Below, piece after piece: positions 57,895-64,000 of a stretch of 64,000 bases of DNA. Origin of the DNA: Alphaproteobacteria bacterium (GTDB lineage Bacteria; Pseudomonadota; Alphaproteobacteria; Micropepsales; Micropepsaceae); the NCBI GenBank assembly GCA_019241645.1, contig JAFAWQ010000039.1, forward strand, positions 1 through 64,000. Direction: 5' to 3'. The position numbers and the translations under genes were made by a program. Position 1 is the first letter of the stretch, and each line of letters begins with the position of its first letter. The notes under the pieces are model-generated. The model was not told the origin of the DNA. It searched no databases and saw only the letters and a program-made list of their open reading frames with translations.

Positions 57895-59952
57895 CTATCG
57901 CAGGCTTGCTTCGATATTTCCGCCGTCGACGGTGATCACGGCGGCGGTGGTTTTTTCGGCATGGGCCAAATAGACGAAGGCTTCCGCCACCTCGCTCGCA
58001 TACACCTCGCGGCCCAGCAGATTTCCCGCCATGTAGTTTGCTTCCGAAACGCCGCGGGCCTTGGCGCGCGCCGCCACCATGTCGTCAGTCAGCAGTCCTG
58101 AACGGATACGGTCCGCGTTCACCGCGTTCGAGCGGATGCCAGCCTTGCCGTAATCCAGCGCATACTGCTTCATCAGGAACAGGGTCGCGGCCTTCGGCAA
58201 ACCATACGGCCCGAAATCCTTGCCGGGATTGATCGCCTGCTTGGAGGTGTTGAACAGGAGGCAGCCGCCGGTGCCCTGCGCCAGCATGATGCGCACCGCG
58301 TTCTGCGCCACACTCTGGTGGGCGAAGAAATTGAGCTCGAAGCTTCGGCGCAGGGTTTCGTCGTCCACTTCGCCGATGCGGCCGGCCCACGCCGCGCCGG
58401 CATTCGACACCATGATGTCCACGCCGCCGAACGCTTTCGCAACTTCGCCGAAGGCGCGCTTCACCTCGTCAGGCTTGGTCACATCGCAGGCAATGGCTAG
58501 TGCGCTCTTCCCGATTTTTTTTGCCACTTCGCTCGCCGCGGCATGATCGCGATCCAGCACCGCCACTTCCGCGCCATCCGCGGCAAACGCGCGCGCGGTC
58601 GCCGCGCCGATGCCGGAGCCGCCGCCGGTGACGACGCAGACCTGCCGCGCCAGAGTTTTCTCCGCCGCCTTGCCGAGCTTCGCCTGCTCCAGCGACCAGT
58701 ATTCGACATCGAACTGGTCGGCTTCCGGAATCGGCTCGTAGCGGCCGATGGCTTCCGCATCCGTGATCACCTCGACGGTGTTCTCGGCGATGTCGGCAGC
58801 AATGGCCGCATCTTTTGCCGACGCACCAAGACCGAACAATCCAACGCCGGGGACGAGTATTACACGTGGTAGCGGATCGAGTTCCTTCTTCTTTGGCTCC
58901 GCGCGTTCGTTGTTGCGCGCGAAATAATCGTGATAGCGCGCCACGAAACCGTTCACTGCCTTTTCGACGTCGGCCTTCCAGGCATCGAGCTTGCCCACTT
59001 CTGGGGCCGGAACGATCAGCGGCCAGTTCTTGGTGCGGATGGTGTGGTCCGGTGTCGCGACGCCCTGTTGGGAATAGCGCGCCAGTTCCGCACCGTTCAC
59101 GTAGTCGAGGACCGCCGGATTGCTGCGGAAGTTCAGGATCTGCCGCTTGACGGTTCCCGCCATATCGTCGCGCGAAATCGCGCAGGCGCCGCGCAGGATC
59201 GGCGCGATCTCTGCGACAGTGGCCAGTTGTGCAGGGAGTTCTGTCTGGACAATGCTTTTGCGGCCGCGCTGAAGCCTATCTTCGGCCATTGATACAAATT
59301 CAATCATCCGCTCGTACGCCGTCTTCGCATCGTCGGCGAATGCAAAGATGCCGTGCTTGAGCAGGATGGCGCCTTCGACCGTGGGATCGCGGTCAAACAC
59401 CGCCACCACGCTCTTCGCCAGTGCGAAGCCGGGAATGGTGTACGGCACGTACGCCACGCGCTTGCCGAACACGTCGCGCGCCAAGGCTTTACCATCGGGC
59501 TGATCGGTGAGCGCCAGCACCGCAGTCGAATGCGTATGGTCGATGAATTTGTGCGGCAGGAACGCGTGCAGCAGTGTTTCGACACTTGGGTTCGGCGCCG
59601 AGGAATCCAGAAGGTTGATGCGCTGGAAGTTCACCATGTCCTCGTCGGACAATCTGTCGAGGCCGCGCAGCCGGCGCAGGGGCGCAAGACGCACCGCTGG
59701 CAGTCCGGCCGGCTCGATGTTGCCCATGTCCCAGCCCGAGCCCTTGACGCAGATGACTTCCACTTCATCGCCAAGCTGGTCGCGCATCCGCGTCTTGACC
59801 GAGGTGTTGCCACCGCCATGCAGCACCAGCCTGGGATCGTTGCCCAGCAGCCGCGTGGTGTAGACGCGCAGGGCCAGATCCTCGCTGACGCCTTGGGCGG
59901 CGTAGCGGCTCACATATTCCCTGGCTTCGGCATCGGACCAGCGGGAATGCAT
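57895..59952 (-). CDS. Bifunctional class II aldolase/short-chain dehydrogenase
   Basis: 685 residues. Residues 1 to about 400 are a class II aldolase/adducin domain (LVLHGGGNTSVKT, the zinc His pair in FIDHTHSTAVLAL, and LKHGIFAFADDA). Residues about 430-685 are a short-chain dehydrogenase (VVTGGGSGIGAATARAFAAD, NAGAAWAGRIGEV, the YxxxK pair in YGLPKAA). Fusions of this kind (RhaD/RhaE-like) oxidise and cleave sugar-derived phosphates such as rhamnulose-1-phosphate. The C-terminus AVITVDGGNIEASLR is normal. No sugar operon is nearby, so the substrate is open. Divergent from the heme-sensor gene, 150 bp apart. Confidence 0.9.
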   Translation of the reverse strand: MHSRWSDAEAREYVSRYAAQGVSEDLALRVYTTRLLGNDPRLVLHGGGNTSVKTRMRDQLGDEVEVICVKGSGWDMGNIEPAGLPAVRLAPLRRLRGLDRLSDEDMVNFQRINLLDSSAPNPSVETLLHAFLPHKFIDHTHSTAVLALTDQPDGKALARDVFGKRVAYVPYTIPGFALAKSVVAVFDRDPTVEGAILLKHGIFAFADDAKTAYERMIEFVSMAEDRLQRGRKSIVQTELPAQLATVAEIAPILRGACAISRDDMAGTVKRQILNFRSNPAVLDYVNGAELARYSQQGVATPDHTIRTKNWPLIVPAPEVGKLDAWKADVEKAVNGFVARYHDYFARNNERAEPKKKELDPLPRVILVPGVGLFGLGASAKDAAIAADIAENTVEVITDAEAIGRYEPIPEADQFDVEYWSLEQAKLGKAAEKTLARQVCVVTGGGSGIGAATARAFAADGAEVAVLDRDHAAASEVAKKIGKSALAIACDVTKPDEVKRAFGEVAKAFGGVDIMVSNAGAAWAGRIGEVDDETLRRSFELNFFAHQSVAQNAVRIMLAQGTGGCLLFNTSKQAINPGKDFGPYGLPKAATLFLMKQYALDYGKAGIRSNAVNADRIRSGLLTDDMVAARAKARGVSEANYMAGNLLGREVYASEVAEAFVYLAHAEKTTAAVITVDGGNIEASLR

Positions 59953-60102
59953 CGGCGGGCTCGCTCTCAGGATTCGGGAACCGGTGACCTATTCGCTTAC
60001 GCCGCACGGATCAACGGCGCCATTTCCCGGTACTTGCCGACGCACTTGTGCGCACCCCGCCAGTGGCGGAAGCTGGGAACGGCAGCTTTGCAGGGCGCGT
60101 CG

Positions 60103-60990
60103 ATGACAGTACCAACCATCCGCGGCGTGATCCGTCGCAATCTCCTGATCGTGTTCCTCATCGCGCTGCTCGCCGGCGGCGGTGGCTTCTACATGCTGCT
60201 GCGCAACGACGCCATGAACAACGCGGAAGGCGAGGCGCGGATGCTGCTCTCTTCCGCCATGGCGATCCGCAGCTACACCACGCAGCATATCCTGCCGAAC
60301 TTCACCAAAATGAACGATGCCGTGTTCCATGAGGAAACGGTTCCGGCCTTTGCGGCACAGACCGTGTTCCGCAGCGTGAGCGCGGGCGATCACGCCTACA
60401 TGTATCGGGAAGCGGCCCTCAATCCGACATCCGTTTCGGATCGTGCGGGCCCGTTCGAGGTCGATCTGATCCGCCAGTTCCGCAACGATGGCAGCCTCAA
60501 GGAAATGCGCGGCATTCTCGACCAGGGCGGGCAACGCCTTTTCTATCTTGCCCGGCCGATCCAGATCAAAGATCCGAAGTGCATCATATGCCATGACACG
60601 CCACAGCGCGCGCCGAAATTGATGGTGGCGAAATATGGTCCCAACAACGGCTTTGGCTGGAAACTTGGCGATATCGTCGGCGTGCAATTGCTGACGGTGC
60701 CTGTCACGCAGCAATTTCGGAGCACGCTCGAGCTGGTCAGCATCCTGATCGGAGGTCTCGCCCTGATCTTCGCCATCGCATATTTTGCTCTTACCGCGGC
60801 CATGGAGGCGACGGTTGCCGGGCCGCTCGACAAGCTCACGCAGGCGGCCGACCGGGCCAGCCGTTCAAGCGCAAGCACACCCGCGCTGCCCACCACCGGC
60901 GCTCATGAAATTCGCACCTTGGCCGAAGCGATTCAGCGGCTGCGGGTGAGCCTCGGGAAGGCCCTGACGCAGTTGGGGGAAAGGCAATGA
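60103..60990 (+). CDS. Tll0287-type heme-binding membrane sensor (DUF3365) with HAMP-like tail
   Basis: 295 residues. Membrane helix 1 (LLIVFLIALLAGGGGFYML) precedes a periplasmic DUF3365 domain (about 35-195) with a c-type heme site, C160-I-I-C163-H164. Helix 2 (LELVSILIGGLALIFAIAYF) leads to a HAMP-like stretch (VAGPLDKLTQAADRAS, EIRTLAEAIQRL). There is no kinase, cyclase or methyl-accepting output domain. Tll0287-like domains are thought to sense redox state or small gases. Its stop overlaps the MscS gene by ATGA, so signal output may be via the channel. The ATG at 60103 is used; frame extension upstream is a shadow of the aldolase gene. Confidence 0.83.
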   Translation: MTVPTIRGVIRRNLLIVFLIALLAGGGGFYMLLRNDAMNNAEGEARMLLSSAMAIRSYTTQHILPNFTKMNDAVFHEETVPAFAAQTVFRSVSAGDHAYMYREAALNPTSVSDRAGPFEVDLIRQFRNDGSLKEMRGILDQGGQRLFYLARPIQIKDPKCIICHDTPQRAPKLMVAKYGPNNGFGWKLGDIVGVQLLTVPVTQQFRSTLELVSILIGGLALIFAIAYFALTAAMEATVAGPLDKLTQAADRASRSSASTPALPTTGAHEIRTLAEAIQRLRVSLGKALTQLGERQ

Positions 60991-62480
60991 ACAGCCCGCC
61001 GCGTTCGTGGCTTGTCCCGGCGTTTGTCATTGCCGCGCTGCTCTGGGGAATTTCGATCCTTACCGAGAACGACCCCGTCCTTGGGCTGGGCCTTGCCCAT
61101 CAGGCTCTGCGGTCGGCAGCCGTTGTTGCAACCGCCATCTTCGCTGTTCTCACCGCCGGAAAGCTAATCCTGAGTGTTGCCGCAAGCTTCACCGGCAGCG
61201 AGGTGACCGGGTTTCTGCGTGTCATTGTGTATGGATTGCTCACGTTCGGCGCCAGCTTCGCCACCCTGCGGTATTTCGGCTTCGACCTCACCGCCGTGCT
61301 CACGACGTCGGCGATCGTCACCGCGGCAGTCGGTTTTGCCATGCAGCCGACGCTCTCCAGCATGATCGCCGGGCTGGCGCTGCACGCCGACCGTAATGTG
61401 CGGATAGGCGACTGCGTGCTGATCGACAGCGAGGCCGTGCGGATCGAGTCCATGAACTGGCGTGCCGCGCTGGGGCGCCGTCCGGATGGCCGGCTCATTG
61501 TCATTCCCAACGGCAAGCTGACGGAAGCTTCGACCGAGGTGTTGCGCCTGGACGAGCCGCATCGTGCGGAGTTTACCTTCCTCGGGCCGATCGATCATCC
61601 GCCCCAGGAGATCTGCGACCTCACCGGCGAACTCGTCACCGATCTGGCGCTCGTCGACAAGGTGCATCCCGTTGCCGTCGCGCCGGTGGGTTTCGAGCCG
61701 GAACAGGAATCGGTCCGCTTTCGCGTCCTCTACTGGACCCGCAGCTATGGCGAACGAACCCTGATCGAGGGCGAAATCGTGCGCCGCATCTGGTATGCGT
61801 TCCAGCGCAATCGGATTGCCTTTCCGCATCCCACGGCCTGCGCGATATCGGCCTCATCCCAACCATCTCTTGAACGGCGTCTGGAGGATTCTCGGCCGCT
61901 CGCGGGTGACATTGTCCGTTTGGTTCCGGAAATTTCGTCCGGCGAACGCGCGGACCTCGTCGCCAGGGAAAGCCGGCTTCTGCTTTATGCGCCGGACGAA
62001 CGCCTGATCATGCCGGAGTGGAGCGATGGTTGGCAGTACCTTCTGCTCCGCGGCGAGGCCTACGAGGTACCGGAATTCGATCTGACCCCCGAGATCGGCA
62101 GCACGCAATCGCCGCTTTCGGTGGAACGGCTGGGGCCAACGGCAGCCATTACCAGGCTGGCGGACGAGCTTTCGCTGATCATCGGCCCCTACGCAAAGCT
62201 TGCCGTTACGCGCGCCGGTGACCGGACGCAAAGCTATGATCAGCTTTGCCGGGAAGTGGCGCTGGAGATCGAAGACGGGCAGCGCCGGCAAGTCTTTCTC
62301 GAGCGCATGATGCAAGTTCATCTGCGTGTTTGGCGCCCGGGCACGATGGTCGCAGCGCGCCGAAACGCCAGCGGGCAATTGGCGTCGGAGCCATCCTTGC
62401 GCGCCAGCGGCGAGGTGACCCTGCTTGCTTTCCCCGCAGGGCTTTTGGACCGCTCCTCGATACGCGCCGCCGCGGAGTAG
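60987..62480 (+). CDS. MscS-family channel with degenerate cyclic-nucleotide-binding-like domain
   Basis: 497 residues. Four or so helices; the pore-lining TM3 is TAVLTTSAIVTAAVGFAMQP and the beta-domain entry TLSSMIAGLALHADRNVRIG. A cytosolic MscS vestibule follows to about residue 290. The last 200 residues begin with a CNB-like strand set (WQYLLLRGEAYEVPEF) and a segment (LIIGPYAKLAVTRAGDRTQS) resembling the 'VGP..KVLVKRAA' module that accompanies regulatory domains elsewhere. The phosphate-binding cassette of true cNMP sites is not seen. Coupled to the heme sensor by a 4-bp overlap. Confidence 0.82.
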   Translation: MNSPPRSWLVPAFVIAALLWGISILTENDPVLGLGLAHQALRSAAVVATAIFAVLTAGKLILSVAASFTGSEVTGFLRVIVYGLLTFGASFATLRYFGFDLTAVLTTSAIVTAAVGFAMQPTLSSMIAGLALHADRNVRIGDCVLIDSEAVRIESMNWRAALGRRPDGRLIVIPNGKLTEASTEVLRLDEPHRAEFTFLGPIDHPPQEICDLTGELVTDLALVDKVHPVAVAPVGFEPEQESVRFRVLYWTRSYGERTLIEGEIVRRIWYAFQRNRIAFPHPTACAISASSQPSLERRLEDSRPLAGDIVRLVPEISSGERADLVARESRLLLYAPDERLIMPEWSDGWQYLLLRGEAYEVPEFDLTPEIGSTQSPLSVERLGPTAAITRLADELSLIIGPYAKLAVTRAGDRTQSYDQLCREVALEIEDGQRRQVFLERMMQVHLRVWRPGTMVAARRNASGQLASEPSLRASGEVTLLAFPAGLLDRSSIRAAAE

Positions 62481-62486
62481 ACGGCG

Positions 62487-62831
62487 TCAGTGCGGCGCGC
62501 GATGAAGGATCTGTTCGCGCAGGCCGGTTTCGTAGCCAAGTCCGAGGGCCGTCAGAACAATGCGATGCGGCCAATCTCCGCGCGCCAACCCTTTGCGCTC
62601 GAGGGCGTGCCAGACCTTCTCGTTGTAAAGCCCTGTCATGTCTCTTGCGGAGACGACTGCATCGCCCAGATGCAAATGGTCGCCGTGCGCCTGTGGAAAT
62701 CGCTCGACCGTGATTTCACCGGGTGCGGGACCGTTGGCTGCGCATTCGCGAAGCTGGGCAAGCGCCTGAAGAATTGCCAGGGAGCGTAGTTGAAGCGGGT
62801 TGAGCTTCAACGGATTTTGCTTTGGCGGCAT
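62487..62831 (-). CDS. Conserved hypothetical protein
   Basis: 114 residues, no signal peptide or membrane helix. Regular alpha/beta composition: LNPLQLRSLAILQALAQL, then VERFPQAHGDHLHLGDAVVS, RDMTGLYNEKVWHALERKGL and IVLTALGLGYETGL. The histidines (HGDHLH) are suggestive of metal binding, but this is inference. Sequences of this pattern are conserved in alphaproteobacteria; I know no function. Convergent with the MscS gene, 6 bp apart. Confidence 0.65.
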   Translation of the reverse strand: MPPKQNPLKLNPLQLRSLAILQALAQLRECAANGPAPGEITVERFPQAHGDHLHLGDAVVSARDMTGLYNEKVWHALERKGLARGDWPHRIVLTALGLGYETGLREQILHRAPH

Positions 62832-62907
62832 GCGTCATTCCCGAGACAAATTTACGCGGCTCCGCGCGTGCTTTCGCATCGAGTGGAATAAGAAGCAATC
62901 CGGAGGA

Positions 62908-64000
62908 TCAGGCCGCCAGGGTCTGGGCCGCGGCAGCCCCCCTTCGCTGGCGCAACGCTTCGCTCTCGTCGAGGCTGAAAAGGATGGTGGTCAGCTCTGT
63001 CGCGATGGCGGCGTACTGCTCGGCGTTCTGGCGCTGGTCGTCGTCCGCATAGCGCAACTCACGCACGATGGCTTCGTTGTAACGGCGAAGCGCGGCCGCG
63101 ATTTCCTGATCGGCGCGCAGGAGCGACGCCGCGAAGGAGCCGGCACTTGCCAGGCTGCGCGAGCCGGCCAGAAGGCGCGCATAGCAAAGCGCGCGATCGC
63201 ACTTCTCGAGGTCGGGCGCATTGAACATTTCCGGCACGTCGGACTGATCCACCTGCATCGGCAGGGCCGAGAGAATTTGCGATGGCGCGTCTTCCATGAA
63301 ACGGTCCATGGCTTCGGCCACGGCGGCGCAATCCTTCATCAGCCGTTCGCTCCAGAGCCCGTCGCGCCGCATTTCGACTTCCTTGACGACACCCTTGCAA
63401 AGCGTTGTGAAGCCGTGGAGATGGCCGACCAGAACGTCGGCATTGAAGTGTTCGGGGGCCGCCTCGAGAAGCGCGGCGACATGCGCTTCCAGCGCGCCGA
63501 ACAGGATTTCGCCAACCAGGCCAAGGTCGTCGCCGTGATCGGCGGACTCGTCTGGAGACTGCGTCGCGCCGAGCGGGAGGCGCAAAGCCTCCCAGGGAAA
63601 TTCCAGACGCTTCATCACCACCAGTGGCAGGTATGGCGCTGCCTCGGGCAGCCGTTTCAGCAGCGATTCGTAACTCTCCCGGAATGCATGAATCACATCG
63701 TCCGTGAGCGCGGGAATGCGGTTCGGCAATTGATCCTGCAAGGTGCAGAAATCGGCCGCGGCATAGAGCAATAGCCCCATTTCGCGCGCGTCTTCCATGA
63801 CTTCGTCGCCGCCAAGCGCCTGCCGCGCCTGCCTGCGCCCGCCCTCGCTGCCCAGCTTGTTGCGCAGAGCCTCGGCCGTAAGCCGCCAGAAATCGGCAAC
63901 CTGCTGATCGACATCCTCATCGCCCAGGCCGAGCGCCGCGGTTTTTACCGCGAGCGCGAACGCCATCGATTGCTCGGGGACAACATCGCGCGCCAGCCAG
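62908..64000 (-). CDS. Hypothetical helical protein, 5' end outside the window
   Basis: The frame is open from the window edge (WLARDVVPEQSMAFALAVK) to the stop at 62908, giving at least 364 residues. An internal ATG at 63966 could be the start, but sequence upstream is coding-like. The protein is helical and acidic, without membrane segments; motifs such as VADFWRLTAEALRNKLG and YLPLVVMKRLEFPWEALRLP are visible. No family is recognised. Confidence 0.7.
   Translation of the reverse strand, partial: WLARDVVPEQSMAFALAVKTAALGLGDEDVDQQVADFWRLTAEALRNKLGSEGGRRQARQALGGDEVMEDAREMGLLLYAAADFCTLQDQLPNRIPALTDDVIHAFRESYESLLKRLPEAAPYLPLVVMKRLEFPWEALRLPLGATQSPDESADHGDDLGLVGEILFGALEAHVAALLEAAPEHFNADVLVGHLHGFTTLCKGVVKEVEMRRDGLWSERLMKDCAAVAEAMDRFMEDAPSQILSALPMQVDQSDVPEMFNAPDLEKCDRALCYARLLAGSRSLASAGSFAASLLRADQEIAAALRRYNEAIVRELRYADDDQRQNAEQYAAIATELTTILFSLDESEALRQRRGAAAAQTLAA

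Overview
This window is a GC-rich, densely coded chromosomal segment from an alphaproteobacterium. The evidence is a full-length CckA-type hybrid kinase, a SciP/DUF1153 CtrA inhibitor, a 41-residue zinc-free bL36, an MlaA/MlaC pair, UbiK, a MidA/NDUFAF7-type methyltransferase, the uvrC-pgsA order, and intergenic repeats of the kind that translate as 'VMAGLVPATH' in many alphaproteobacteria. Genus cannot be fixed from sequence alone. I saw no tRNA, rRNA, CRISPR array, intact insertion sequence or prophage.

Layout. 1-4.2 kb: nudC (cut by the window edge), a secreted HAF-repeat protein with a strong terminator, a small exported protein, map and radC. 4.2-7.1 kb: an exported SAM-methyltransferase-like protein and cckA. 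7.2-11.3 kb: a glycosyltransferase cluster (GT4, polytopic GT-C-like protein, GT2, GtrA) with 4-nt coupled overlaps. 11.3-15 kb: an MltB-like lytic transglycosylase, rpmJ with its own promoter, and a FadB/J-type beta-oxidation protein. 15.2-18.1 kb: two tandem GLUG-repeat surface proteins bracketed by two same-orientation copies of a 58-bp palindromic repeat. 18.6-25.1 kb: thiolase, MarC, a B12-binding radical SAM protein, a barrel-like outer-membrane candidate and ettA. 25.1-26.6 kb: mlaA-mlaC. 26.7-32.3 kb: a methionine-cycle operon, sahR-metF-metH, behind a perfect palindromic operator.

32.4-36 kb: a fused 5-oxoprolinase/hydantoinase carrying two palindromic elements inside its reading frame. 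36-39.4 kb: a TerB/DnaJ protein, an amidase, sciP, rnpB, and a persulfide dioxygenase-rhodanese pair. 39.5-42.8 kb: uvrC, the wreck of a Tat-exported phospholipase C, and pgsA. 42.8-51.6 kb: ilvE, an OmpR/EnvZ-type pair, proC with a YbjN protein, ubiK, lgt-midA-pgeF and prs. 51.6-57.2 kb: an ArsR-SRPBCC pair with operator, a YjbR protein, rplY, pth, ychF, and two MaoC proteins with a dienelactone hydrolase. 57.2-64 kb: HicAB with a readable promoter and operator, a fused aldolase/short-chain dehydrogenase, a heme-binding Tll0287-type membrane sensor coupled to an MscS channel, and two uncharacterised genes.

Most of the content is core metabolism, translation, envelope upkeep and cell-cycle control. 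The most unusual parts are the coupled heme-sensor/MscS pair, the in-frame palindromic elements in the oxoprolinase gene, the repeat-flanked GLUG cassette, and heptad repeats in opposite orientations between rplY and pth.
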